A stretch of 64,000 nt of DNA from Elysia chlorotica (Eukaryota; Mollusca; Gastropoda; Plakobranchidae), in the NCBI GenBank assembly GCA_003991915.1, contig RQTK01000238.1, positions 57,892 to 121,891 of the forward strand, given 5' to 3'. Shown here in pieces: positions 33,216 to 46,140 of the stretch. The notes under the pieces are model-generated. The model saw nothing but the letters and a program-made list of their open reading frames with translations, had not been told where the DNA came from and ran no database searches. Every line of letters starts with the position of its first letter. Position 1 is the first letter of the stretch. The translations under genes were made by a program, and so were the position numbers.

Positions 33216-33644
33216 TAAATTTCGTAAACTATGCATTTCAAAGTAACTGAAAATTTCTAACAATAAACCCTTACCAAGACAACATGTCCGATAGGTAGTT
33301 GCAGTTAGATGAAAAATTGAAGGCTTAAAACGCCTGTTCGTAGCCTTCTGCGCTATTCTTTTTTTAACTTTGTATCTATAGATTGACTTTAATCTATCCG
33401 TGCTCTTTTTTTTATCTTCCATCTATTTTTGTATCTGATGAAATATCTATCACTCTATCTCGCTGTTTATATGTTTATCAGTCCTCTCATTTCTGTCGTC
33501 TTTATTTATACACAAAGCAGTGAATTGACCCAACTGATTATCAAAGTAAAGGACTTAATAATATAATAATTTTAACAATGAACTGCCTTTAACAAAATAT
33601 ACTTTTGAAAACAATCATGTGAATTAACCTTGTCTTCTGTGAAT

Positions 33645-33685
33645 AGATAGAAAGAGATAGAGATAGATAATTATAGAGATACAGC

Positions 33686-33719
<34 letters not shown>

Positions 33720-33738
33720 TATAGACAGATAGATAGAT

Positions 33739-33815
<77 letters not shown>
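33645..33815 (+). repeat. GATA then GA array
   Basis: GATA units (33645-33740) pass into a GA run to 33813. Confidence 0.85.
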
Positions 33816-33816
<1 letters not shown>

Positions 33817-33819
33817 GGA

Positions 33820-36800
33820 AAGAAGGAGGGGTGGCTTCAGATTGAGTTGCCAACTATGTAAAAGTCTTTGATAAAAGAAAAACCATCTTACTTAGAAAAA
33901 AATATCAAGAAAATTATGAAATGCGTCGTATTTGAAACCACGATTTAAGACCAGGGTAAATCGGATGCTGGAATGCGCAGGTAATGTGAGTGGGATCAAG
34001 TTACGCCTGCCATTGACCTATTGATCTTAGCATTACGACAAGGGGGTAAAAGAACTCCAATCGCAGCTCAGCCTTTGCTATCGATTTCAATGAAATGACG
34101 GCAAATAGTATCGGATGTGAAAGTAAAAGAAAGACTGATGAAAGGATGACGTTGACAAACTGCGACAAGCTTACTAGGCGGTGTCGATCAGATTACATAA
34201 TTAGTCAATGACTTCCATTTGTTTTGTTTTATTTTTCAATTTTTTTAACCTGTCGTTTTCCGTGAGGCAAATGAGGATCAATTTTCTGGGGAAAGGAATC
34301 AAATCTCTTCTGAGGATAAATGTTAAGCCAATAAGGTATAAAAGGGGTGGAACGCTTTTGAAGTGAATAGCGCAAAAAACGTTCAGACATTTCTCTTGGT
34401 TTCTCTGGGTGAGACATTTTTCTTTAATGCGAGTAAGTGGGTAAAGTGGGTTATTTTTTCAAAGGTAAAGAGAGGCAGAAGGATTCGACTTATGATCAAA
34501 TTATAAAAATTTAGAATTGCAAGAATAAAAAAAGTACTTTAGTGAAAAGTGTAAGGGGGTTTTGGGTCTATGAAACATTAAAGAATGTGGTGGAAAATTT
34601 GGGGAAAATGGAAATGCCAACAGCAAAATGCAATGATAAAGTGAGTAAGGGATATATAAGGAAATAGAAAGAGCTGATGAATCGATGCATTATTCGTGCT
34701 ATTTTGACGATACATTACCCTTAATTTAATGTCTATTATTCGTATTTTTATTCAGAAACCCGCTTCTCTGACTGTTTAGATCTAGTATCGAAACACCCAC
34801 TGCTGTATACATTATGATGCAGCACATCCATCTTGTTAAACCACTACTTTTGCCCCAAGACGAAATCGATCAACTTTGTCAGGAATAACAACAAGAAAAG
34901 TGCACTGCACGTCGGTTTCAAACATTATAAACCATGCAGACTAATAATTTATCTTTTGTAGTGGGAATAAGAACCATTTTTTCTCACTGCTGAAAAAAAA
35001 GACAACGCGTCACACAATGGGCAAACTTGATTAATACTTTGTTAACGCCAGTGGAACTAGACGCGTCTGTTGTGAATTTGGTGTGCACGCTATTTTATTC
35101 AGCCGCCGACAGCCGATGTAGTTGGATGATGTAGAGTGTAGGTTTCCCTTTTGACAAGTAGTAATCATAAAACATCATTCCGTTACTTTTCCTCATCCTT
35201 TAACAGGTTGTTTCTTTATTCAAAGAACTAAGAACAAAGTATGAACGAATATAACGGTTATTTAAAACATTCACGCTAAAGAAAGTGTTCGTTTTGAGTA
35301 TATTTAAATTATATAATACCAACAATCATTAGCATGGAAGCTGGTTAAATGGCGAAACCAGCTGAATTCAACAGAGAAGTAACGCAGTATTTATTCAAAT
35401 CATACACGTTTAGTAATTTAGGTTCTTCAGCATAGAAGATATTTTAACCCGGTGGCTTTTTTCCTGTGCTATTTTTAAAAATTTTTATATTTTTGCCACA
35501 CAAGATGTGAGTTCACTAGACTCAATAATCTAATGGTGTAAGATTAGGCTTTTCAAAATGATATGTCTCACTAATGCATGGTCATAGTTGAGGAAATGCA
35601 GAAACGCTAAGATACAAAACTTAACCTTCTTTATTCTTTTATTTTGCTGAATTCGTCTCTTTTTATATTATCGAATTTTACCGCCAAATCAACTGTTTCC
35701 CAAGATGCTATAGATAAACTATATACAAGTCTATTTGATCAATCGTATACAATAAATACATTATCTACAAATCTATGTGATTTGGAGGGAAACACGTTGT
35801 ATCATGAATTCGCTTGTGGAGAACGTTCGCTCCTGCAAATGCTACTTCATTGAGAACACAAAAACACGAATACATCCCCATCGCAAATTGGCTCGCCGAT
35901 TTCCTTGACCCACGGCTTCTTAGTCTCTGTGGTGTTGTTTCTAACCCCTGCCTTCACATCTACCAATACAATGTTCATGAACGTATCGGAAGCTTGTCAG
36001 TTACTCTTTAAAACTTGCTGTAAAACATGCCCTTTTCTTTGTCTATGTTTTAATTAACAAACCCAACATTCTTATAGTAAAGTGAAACCCAACAGATTTG
36101 TCTTTTTCTCTTTGTTTTATGCCTAAAACGGTTAAAAAAAAGAAAAACTTGTAAAACATCTTAGCAATTTTTAAAAGAAAATATTTTTCTCCGTAAGAAC
36201 CATACAAACACGATTTTATCTAAAAAATTATGATACTACGATCTTCATACACAAAAGATGAATGGCCACATTTACACGTTTCGATTCTCTATTGCCGCTA
36301 GTGGCATGTCCATCCTTTATCCACCCATTGCCGCTGATAATCGATAAAATTGATCTGATCAGGAGCAGAACGAGAGTGATCTTGCAGAAATAAGACACCT
36401 AGGAGGGGATAATATGTCAATCTGAAGGGTCTAAAGAGACCAGTCTTGGTCCAAAGTACTTATTCGTGTCACAATACAACGTAATAAAGACAAGGAAATT
36501 ATAATATTTGGTAAAAAGAAAAAGGATTAGTATTTACTTGAACAAAATAGGATATTAATTTTCCTGATATAGTACGATCATAATATTGCTTTTGAGTTAT
36601 GTTGAGTTGGTTGCTTAGTGTTCAACCAACAAGCCTACAAGACTTAAAATGTAAATTTAACTAACTGTACCTAATATCTTTATATATTTGGTCACTTTGT
36701 TTCTAAATGCCAATGTTTGTTTATTTCGGTGACCCTGCTTGTTATTTTTGGAAGACTCGTGAGAAACTATTTGAATAGCGCCACAGATCGGCTTCAGAGT

Positions 36801-38650
36801 AACGTTCATCAGTCTATTATAATCTTATGTGAAAGTCATTAGTGTGAAACCTTTAGGTTATTTATTGATACCTTTAGGTTAGATAGATTCGGAACTTGAC
36901 TAGTGATATTTGTGAATATCAAAAGCAAAACCAAAAAAACACACCAAAAAACGGCATTAACAAACTATTAAGACATTGAAAGGTGTGTATTTATTTTCGC
37001 AGGTTAATGGAACAAAACCGAACAAAGTACATTGCTCAAGCATTCAACACTTTTTATTCATTTTCGACCATCACACATAATTATGTTATAGTAAATAAAC
37101 TCAGAAGTGCCAAACAAACATTTTCTTATAAGTATAATTTCAAATAATTTATTTACGCGTTTTAAGTTGTTAGAGGTTAATGTGATATTGAAGGAAAAAT
37201 CCATAAATCAGGAGAAGTCCATAATATATTGCGTGGAATTAAGCCAAACGTTTGAAATGTTTGTTCTGTTCACTGGTATATCATTTTTTGAAAGTATTGG
37301 GTTTGAATCGAAATGATAGGTCCTCTGGAATATTCATTTTATTTTACTTACATAGGTCACATTCTTGACAATCTAAACTGAAGTGAAAATTGCACATTAT
37401 TTGTAAAATTATCTTCTCTTAGACACGGCCGTACAATAGTCGCATAGGCCTACATCATTTAAGCAAATGAAAAATTGCCTTTGATTATTTTCAATATCGT
37501 TTTCATCTAAGGTTAAGAAAATATAAGATTTGATTGCGGGAGCACAATCATAAGACAGTGATTATAATTTTGTTCAGTTCGAAAAGGAAAATATAAAAAT
37601 ACATATTATTAACACCTCTTCCAAAGAATGGCCTACTGTTATTCTTTTAACTCCAACCTTTGTTCAAACAATCTTTCAAATTACTACTGCTGTGTCGAGC
37701 GAGAACTGAAAGCAAAAATCAGAGCGCGAAATGCCAACCTCCAGAATTAGCCATGAAAGGTCTGAACTTTAACTATTATCATAACCACCGATATTGCATT
37801 GTCAACACCTCTCAGTTTTCGAAAGATTGGATCATAATTGCCTATTGACATTAGGAACAACCTTTGTCAGTTGCTGTAAGACGCCAAACAGTCGTCATAT
37901 AACAAGAAAACGACGACTTGTAGACGTTGCAGTCGAAAGCGCAATCAAATTAAACAATAACGAAAGCAAGAAAGGCTTTATGCGTTGATGATTCATTATT
38001 TTGAGCGGAACTTTCACGTATCAACAATATTATTAATAGAGCCTGGCATCCTTTCTTAACAGCTAGATCACGTTTTTTAGTACTAAAGATGTTATAAGAG
38101 GATTTGATTCCACATAAATTGCTTTTCTATTTGGGTGTTTGGAAATTGCAAAGTGGTGTATCCATAAAAGTCGATAAAACAAAGACAAGAAACATAAAAA
38201 AATGTACAACAACGGTAAGTTTATTGTTGAATAAACCCAATTTAAAATACAAACTTTTGTTTATTTCAGGAGTCTTTTTAATCCAAGTTTTACATAGATT
38301 AGTTCTCAAATACAAAAAAAATTGAATTTTTTCTCACTAACGCCAAACTTAAAACGAGCGACTCATCCCGAATATTATCTAACATTATGTCCCTTTCTGA
38401 TGTAATGATGGATGAAAAATACGAATAATATAAGTGAATCTTGCCGCTCAGCCTATATTAATTCGATTTTCTTGTAAGCCACTGGTTCCATCAATATTTC
38501 AGACATCTGCGTGCCTTTGTAACATAGAAGGGTGCATTCTACCCGAAATGTGTTGAAAATATTCTGTCTTCAGGTCAACAGACAAATGATCTGAGTTTCG
38601 CATTTAAACCTTGCAATTTTTTCAGTCATCTACCTTACATTTAGGGTTTA
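33820..38650. other. Intergenic sequence
   Basis: Open frames of 60-70 codons (for example 35644-35853 and 35814-36011) have no recognisable motif. I see no repeat family or RNA gene in this 4.8 kb. Confidence 0.45.
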
Positions 38651-38654
38651 GGGG

Positions 38655-38925
38655 GGGGGGGAGTGAACTGGTGCAAGTGGCAGAGGTGGTCACCAAATTA
38701 AGAGGTCTTTGGTTCAAATCCCACGATCGGTCAAAAATGTATTGTCCAGTTTCTTCCATTACTGGTTGAGTCGGTGTCACTATAACCTGACCGACTGAAA
38801 CAGAAGTTATGGTATTCCCGCAATCTATCTGTAACGCAGCACGTAAAATTGTCAGATGTGTGGCTTGAGAACTGTTCATAATATTGTATAAACAGCCGCC
38901 GTTGAACACTTAGTAACAGACAAAC
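38655..38925 (+). mobile_element. tRNA-headed SINE, second head type
   Basis: The head GAACTGGTGCAAGTGGCAGAG and B box GGTTCAAATCCCACGATCGG differ from the copy at 17018, but the body is the same (CTGGTTGAGTCGGTGTCA, GCAGCACGTAAAATTGTCAG, and a decayed end GCCGTTGAACACTTAGT). A run of G precedes the head. Confidence 0.65.
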
Positions 38926-38954
38926 CTGGTTTTACAAGAATCTTCTCGACACCA

Positions 38955-39180
38955 ATACTCTTAGTAGGTTAGTGTTCTAAACGGATGCGTTGCGGGTCTG
39001 CGGATCGAATCTCACCTGATGTTCCCTTCTCCGTAGAGGATTCTTTGGAAAACCTATGGAAGTAAAACCATTCCAAGTTACTAGAGGATAAGATACAGCT
39101 CAGGCTGTCTATGACAGGCTAAGACTAACATATTGGATGGCAAGCTGAATCTGGAGGTGTAGACATACAATACTACTACT
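38955..39180 (+). mobile_element. Second SINE-like element with tRNA-like head
   Basis: A tRNA-like head: GTAGGTTAGTGTTCTAAAC (A box region) and TGCGGATCGAATCTCACC (B box). It is followed by about 150 bp unrelated to the main SINE and a TACTACTACT tail, as expected for a tRNA-derived SINE. Only one copy is in the window, so the family status is inferred. Confidence 0.45.
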
Positions 39181-40296
39181 ATCTTTCGAAGTTTACATTA
39201 TCAGTACTTTTAGAATTAAACAAAAGTAATTTGTTTAACTAATACAATTACATCCATTACTATATTGTTAAGAAAATTGCCATATATATGGTGTTTATGT
39301 AAAAAAGAAAAAATGGATCTAGTACGACATGCTATTGCTCAAAGTGCTATGACTTTACCAGGGATCCCTGCAACTGCTTTTCTTAAAAAATAATATCAAA
39401 TATCTGTGTAACTTAAATATAATCTAAGATATTACCTTGAAATTTTCTATTTTTCAATTTTCAACCTTTTGTATTAAAAAGAACAAAATTGTTTCTCTTA
39501 ATGGAGCATGAGATTACCAAAGAGCGTAAACAAGTCGAACTATCCCTTGAGGTATTAGATATTCAAATTCAGAACCGCTAGGAACATTGTTCAATATATA
39601 AAAGAAATATTTTCGCTTCGCTATCGTTCCATTACGGATAATGGATAGCATGTAACTGTAACAATAAGAACATGAAAAACATCAGCACTAAAAAATACAA
39701 AAAGCAAAACAAGAACCGAACAAACTAAAAGACATCTGGGTGTAGTCCAATAAAATTGAAATGTGGAAATAAAAAACAACAACAAACAAACAAACAAACA
39801 AACAAACAAGCAACTTCTCTAATCTAAAAAAAAAGTTGTTGACAAATGATTAAGTACATAGTCAAATATATTGATATTAATCGATTGATCCATATAGAAA
39901 CTTATCGATGTATAAACTTCATGATTTGTTGGATGAGTAGGCTTTAATCAAAACGAAATACCTAAAATAAAGGGGTGAGCTCAAAATACAAAGTCTAAGA
40001 ATATTTTCTATCGTTCTCTTCTCCGGAATTCTACACAAAGAAGCAACGCGTACAGTTTTTTAATTCTCTTTTTTGTCTTTATAAGATCCTACAATTACTT
40101 GTCAAATACGTTTTTTTGGATCGTTGTTTTCTTTTCTACACACGACTGGCCACACCCGTGAATTTGTTTGGCTATCGATCTGAGCATCCGCTGTCTGGAC
40201 AAACTGAATTAGACTCGCTGGTTTACAAGATTACAATTGAACCTCTCATTGTTTCACATCGGCGGTCCGGCAGCTCGCATTGATACTTTATTGACC
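39181..40296. other. Intergenic sequence
   Basis: AT-rich; a short AAAC repeat at 39780-39808. Nothing else recognised. Confidence 0.45.
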
Positions 40297-40685
40297 TTCA
40301 TTGAAATACCTAGACAGAGTTTACGTTCACAATGTATCTTATACCTTATTGAAATACCAAGACAGAGTCTACGTTCACAATGTATCTTATACCTTCATTG
40401 AAATGCAAAGACGAAATTTACGTCCACAATTTATCTTATACCTTCATTGAAATACCTAGACAGAGTTTACGTTCACAATGTATCTTATACCTTCATTGAA
40501 ATACCTAGACGTGTCTTATCCTATACCTTTAGTGAAATACCAAGACAGCCCAGGTCCACAATATACCTTATACCTTTAGTGAAATAACAAGACATAGCTT
40601 AGGTCCACAATATATTTTATACCAATACCAAGACAGAGCTTACGTCCACAGTGTATCTTATACCTTCATTGAAATACCAACATAT
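40297..40685 (+). repeat. Minisatellite of about 53-bp units
   Basis: About seven or eight units built on ACCTTCATTGAAATACCTAG, ACAGAGTTTACGTTCACAAT and GTATCTTAT. Units vary in length (some shortened near 40500 and 40620) and sequence drifts toward the 3' side (TTTAGTGAAATA). Confidence 0.85.
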
Positions 40686-40689
40686 CCCA

Positions 40690-41643
40690 TACATTCGTGT
40701 AGGCTATTTCTTAAAAACAGACACCAGTATACAAGGTATGATTAAAAGCATTTGATGTATAATATAATTAACAATCCGAAATCTATTAAACAACATCGAA
40801 GTTTTTTAGCTGTAAATTAGCACGATTGCACCCTATAAACTATAATCAAATGACTTTAATGCTTTATAATCATAGAGTATTCGAACCTGTAACATAAAAT
40901 TGCAGTTATGAAACTGTCAATAAATTTACTAACGAATACTTCAATGTAATATTTATCTCAAATAAATGCATTTCGCTCTGATCTAATCTTTCGACTTGGT
41001 TATAGCTATGTATTATTATACATACTGTTTTCTTTATTATAAATTAGCTGAGACAAAATCGACTATGATATCAACATACATTATGGTATTTCATATTAAT
41101 TGTACACACCATGCTGCTTTTAAGACCAGAAGCAATTTTAATACTATCTTATCTTCGCAACATTTTTTACTGATATATAAATTATTATTTCCAATGTTTT
41201 TTATACATGGTTTTTATGATTAAAGGTATAGTATTGCTTTAACTACGGATCAATATTCCTGGCTAAATAAACTATAGCATACTTTAAATTTTAAGAACAC
41301 ATTCAATCTGAAAAAAAACAACAACACAACAACGATTAAAATCATTGGCATAGGGTTGTTTTCTTTGCACTCATAAACGTTTAAATTTTTAACGATATTT
41401 TTTAAAATTTTTTAATAAGCTTGTTTTAAAGTCTTCTAGAAAACACTTTTAATTAGATATTAGTTTTCCTCCCCTGTACAAATTTTATTGAAGATTTTTT
41501 AAAGTCAGCTTTACTTTCCGACATCTTTTGGGTTTTGTCCTTTAAATGCTGTAGGCTGTACTACATTAACCTCTAAATTGTACATTTCTCACCAAACTGT
41601 CATCTACTTCTCCCCTCCTATATGGAGATAGCGAACTTATCTC

Positions 41644-41692
<49 letters not shown>

Positions 41693-44520
41693 TTTCTCTT
41701 TCTCTCTCTCTCTCTACTTCAATTTGTCCTCCTAGTTTTCAAGCTTAGGTTCATGTATATTGAATTGTGACCGTTCTTCCCTCTTCACCTTTAGCACAAA
41801 TCGCTACATTAACGGACTCCATGAGAACCAATATCAATAAATATGATTAATTATATTGAATGCAAGGATAAAGAATAAGTCCCCGAACAGATGTCAGAAT
41901 CGAAGACTGATCAACGATAATGGTTCTGTGTGACCAAGGCTAGTAACTGTAGCATCTCTCTCTATCTGCGCCAGTTGAAGGGACGTGATTCTGACAACCA
42001 GTATCACGATGACGCAGTATGAAGCACGTGACATCTTTCGACCGATGATTGGCTTTTTTTTTCATTGCTCTCCCAATTCTCCGTATTCGCTTTTTTATTT
42101 TGGGCGGAATTCCCCAATTCTGAAATGAAGCAGAGAATATTACTCTAGATTAACCAAAGAGACCAAATGATTAATATAATTGAGCAGCTCATTGTGCTTT
42201 ATCGAGTCGACAAAACCAAATTTAAAAAAAATCTTCTGCTTGTATTTTATGGTAGTAATTTTTAATAGTGGTTAAAAATTTCAATCGTACGACATTATTT
42301 TATGATCATTCATAATTATAGTACATGAAACAAAATTTTTTAAAGAAAATTATCATAAACTAAAACAAATTTAATAAAATGAGTTGTTTGTACCAATATC
42401 TTTCTACTGAAATATCGAAAAAAAATACATTATTGAAAACCAACACCTTCAATGGATGGCATCATCACAAGTATTAGATATGCGGAGAAAGATCTAAAAA
42501 AATGAATTGAAAAATTCAAATGTGACAGAATGGTAACATTATTGCGAGGAAAAAGGTTATGTAAATAATAATACTAAACAATTGAAGTAATTGTTGATAT
42601 ACATCTTAAGTCGACCATCTAGAACCGCAACTCGTCCAAAGTTAGTTTTGTGAGCACCTCCATACAGCCACAAGACTACAAAGTAAGTCCTGCCAATTTA
42701 CAGAAGAAGCGATTAGTCGAAAAAAATAATTTCTTTGCCAAAGGGGAATTGGAAATCTCAACTGAAGTAGTGGAAAGCTTTTAATTTGGAGTATAACGAT
42801 AGCAAGAATAAGACAGTCAAGATTTTTAAAGACAGTTAAAGGAAAATACAAAGCTCTTAGAATTGAATAAAATAATGTTGAAAGGCAGTTTCAGTTATTT
42901 AGTGTCACTAGAACTAGAATTTTCCACAAGACTTTGTCTTCTCATAAAGGTAACAGTTGATTAGTTTAAATGCAATGCTCATAATTTACAAAGCCTGTAC
43001 ACAGTTTGATATTATGAAAACTTTTATTTTGAAAAAAAAAAAGCTACATATTTAGCCATGACAAACAATACGTTGTTGCTGGGTTTTTTTTCAAGAGTAT
43101 TAACTATGAGAATGACTTTCTCAGAAATATTATTTTTTGGGAATGAATTTGATTTGTCAGAAAAAAAAATGCTTCAAATAGAGTCGCAACATATTTTTCA
43201 CTTCTTTTGCGTAGATGAAAAATTTTTTTTTTTATTAATCATTCCATTCTTTCACGTTAAATAGTTTACTGCTTTTAGCAATGAACGAATCTGACAAAGT
43301 CAGTGCCATTACGTTCTTTGGTTGAGCAGAACGACTGACACAGCTTGAAGCCATGGCAAATAAAATGTTACGTGCAAAAATGATTTTTTTTCTAAGCATT
43401 TGTCCTGTTTTTTCTTCACAAAGTTTGTGAATGAAGTTTCTTTTTTTCCTTCAGGAAGAACTTTCTGAGGCGGAGTCAAATCAATGTTAAACGTCGTAAA
43501 GCTTACTCACGATACCTCATCAATTATACACTCGTGCATTCTAAAAACTCACTAACGTGAATGCACTTGTGTTGATGTTAAAACTTTTCAAATGTCAACC
43601 AAGAAAAATAGACCGAGTGGCCAGGAGGAAAATACCGAGTACATGATGGAAACTCTTGAAGAAAATTAAAGGAAAAAAAATAACGGAAAAAAAAACATTT
43701 AAATAAATCTACGTTTTCAGTCAAAATTTTAGAAAAAAATGAGGAAATCAAGAGGTTAAATGTTGCACTAGCACACAAGAAATAAATTATGAATTAAAAA
43801 AAGGGATCGGGGGAGTTGTGTGAGAATAAACAGCTTGAGTGAATCTAATCAACAATTTAAATGGAACCAAAAAATAATCACCACTCACTTTTTTCTTGGC
43901 GTTTCAGTTTTGCCACATCGTGAGGAAATGGCTAAATGTACTCAAACGATAAAATAATTAATGATATAGTTCATTCTCGTAGTTATTCCAGTAAATGCTG
44001 TACATTAATAGTGTTTTGGTTGTAAGATGACTTGGGCCATACCAGCATTAAACTTAAGTTCATTAAACATAATCTGCAAAAGGCGAGCGGGAAATGCGCC
44101 ATGAAAATTTAATCCGAAGAGAAAAAATCTCCCCTTTTTAAGACAAACTTTTCTCCAAAGGGACTAACAATGAAAAATAAAAAAAATAAGAGAACGAGAC
44201 ATAAAAAGGTCGAGGGGAAAAATAAGTATGATTGAGGAGGAAAAGAGAAGTTTGGCCGCAACTCTGGCAGTCAGTGAGGTAATTTCTGATTGATCCGAAT
44301 TTAATGACAGTTGCGGGATCTGGTGATGGGTGTGGCGGGGGAAGCGCCTGGGCGTGCGGAATCCATCATGCGGCACCCAAGTTTGTGAGACCTGTCTTAA
44401 TTGGCCGGGTAAATGTTTGATAAGGCAGCCCATCCTTTAGTGTTCTGGCTGGAAATCTCTGTTGTGCGGTGAGCACATGAAAAAAATTGAATAGATCTAA
44501 ACAACGAGACATGGACGTCT
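40690..44520. other. Intergenic sequence
   Basis: Contains only the CT array at 41641-41716. The 89-codon minus-strand frame at 44164-44433 has a more GC-rich, protein-like start but no motif I know. Confidence 0.4.
41641..41716 (+). repeat. CT array
   Basis: CT dinucleotide repeat with a short CCCTTTCTCTT interruption. Confidence 0.85.
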
Positions 44521-44524
44521 TTAA

Positions 44525-44622
44525 AGAGAGAGACAGAGAGGGAGAGGGAGGGAGAGAGAGAGGGAGAGGGAGAGGGAGGGGGAGAGAGAGGGGGAGAGAG
44601 AGAGAGAGGGAGAGAGCGAGTT
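44525..44622 (+). repeat. GA/GGGA-rich array
   Basis: Imperfect GAGAGGGA purine repeat just before a three-copy tandem repeat. Confidence 0.75.
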
Positions 44623-44630
44623 AAGAAATT

Positions 44631-45180
44631 GGTTACTGTAATTGTTTGAAGTGAGAAAAAGTGTGAACAGAAATAGGAACGGGAATATTAAAAGAATTAT
44701 AATGCAAGAGGTCTGTTTTGGTGAGCACAGAAAGAAGGTGGATGGATCAAGACAACGGAAGAAGGTTGTAATTAAGGGAAAAGGTGGAAGGGGCATGATT
44801 GTGTGTAAGGAAAGAAGTTACTGTCATTGTTTAAATGTAAAATAAAGCTGTGTGGAAAAATGAAACGAACGGGATATATTGGAATAAATGTAGTGTAAGA
44901 GATATTTTTGGTGCGCACAGGAAAAGAAAAAAAAGTGAATAGATCGAGACCTTCACAGAGGTTGTTTGCTTTTTGTTTTATTTTGTTATTGTTTTTTATG
45001 GAGGGGGTAGAGCGTGGTTTGCGGATAGGGGAGGGGGAGGGGTGCAGGTAGAGGGTGGTTTGCGGATAGGGGAGGGGGAGGGGTGCAGGGTTGTGTGTAA
45101 ACAAAGTGGTTACTCTAGTTGTTTGAAGGAAATATAAATCTGTGTGTACAGAAAAAAAAACAGGGGGGAAAATTGGAAGT
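44631..45180 (+). repeat. Three diverged tandem units with a G-rich inner duplication
   Basis: Units start at 44631, 44817 and 45108 with GGTTACTGTAATTGTTTGAA or close variants, followed by GAGCACAG..AAGAAGG and GATGGATCAAGAC-like segments in the first two. Unit 2 contains a 41-bp direct duplication at 45009-45090 (GTGGTTTGCGGATAGGGG then AGGGGGAGGGG). Confidence 0.55.
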
Positions 45181-45852
45181 AATATGGACTCGTCCTTGAC
45201 TCCTGACTCCAATACAGTGGAATTAGAACAGTTAAAACTAAGGGGAAGTGAGTATAGTACCTTTTGGCCCTGCATCTCTCCCAGGGTGTCAGCATCGCGT
45301 GATCTCCAGATCAAAGAGATTAAGGCAAGGAAGGAGTTGAGCAGGCAACCTAGGGGGTGAGAAAGAGCGGACCTACCAAGAAAATCGAAGAAATCAGTGA
45401 GATAAACTTATCAGAAGGCGGAATACTCTGCTAGGTGGACTTTATTATTGACGAACTTGGCCACAGACTATAAAACCTGAGATTTGCATGCAATTCACTT
45501 TGCGTTCTACTTTCCCTCCTTCAAAAGCGTAAAAAACAACGCAAGACTTTTGAAACTAAAGGTTACTATTAATGATGCACTTCACATATTTATATGACAT
45601 ATGACATGAATTCACAGAAAGACATGTTTGACTTAAAATTTTGCTTATACAATAAGTCGATATTCAGAAAACTCGTTAGTTTCTTCATAGGAAAGAAGTT
45701 AATATGTTTTTTTAGACGTTTTACATGTACTAACATGATGTCCTGCGTATAGGTCACACCGTTAACTTGGTTCTTATAGATTTTTTACCTCATTATTTGC
45801 GACTTACATACTCCTTAAATAATACCAACAAGCACAAAAACGTGTATCAAGA

Positions 45853-45853
<1 letters not shown>

Positions 45854-45918
<65 letters not shown>

Positions 45919-45919
45919 A
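45854..45919 (+). repeat. CAA array
   Basis: Pure CAA triplet repeat. Confidence 0.9.
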
Positions 45920-45959
45920 ACCCTCCTGAGTTTGGCTCATTATATTTTCCACGTTCTTC

Positions 45960-46140
45960 ATCGTTTAGCCCCATCAACGTTTATCTGTGATACTTTTTAC
46001 CTTGTTAAAATCAAAATCGTCGTATTTAATGATCCTGTGAGTCGTTTATGAGGCGCATCGTTCCCCAGGGTGTTAGTTTATGGCCCATATCTAATCACCT
46101 GGAATGTTGCGTTTACGTGCACCAAAAAGACTTAGATCAG
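45960..46140 (+). mobile_element. Possible LINE reverse-transcriptase scrap
   Basis: A frame at 46049 onward reads MRRIVPQGVSLWPISNHLE, close to the VPQGSVLGPI motif of LINE reverse transcriptases. The preceding open frame (KIKIVVFNDPVSRL) could be the strand before it. Too short to assign to a family. Confidence 0.35.

Larger units (their letters stand above)
29755..33295 (+). repeat. Tandem duplication of about 2.2 kb carrying the two FREP-like copies
   Basis: Copy 1 starts near 29755 (CTACTAGAACCCTGTCATAG) and copy 2 near 31930 (ACTAGAACCCTGTCATAA). The match covers upstream non-coding sequence (GATGTCAGCAAGCAAAATAT, GAAAACGGTGCATCA), the coding remnants and the sequence after them (31600-31670 against 33212-33285). 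Copy 2 is shorter because of a deletion of several hundred bases spanning the end of the fibrinogen domain. Confidence 0.8.

Noticed and set aside
35644-36011. Two overlapping open frames of 65-69 codons
   Set aside because: Composition is not unlike protein, but there is no motif, splice context or repeat support.
44772-45314. 180-codon open frame on the minus strand
   Set aside because: It crosses the G-rich and tandem repeat units (reading as PLPLPYPQT) and has no domain; length is explained by the purine-rich + strand.
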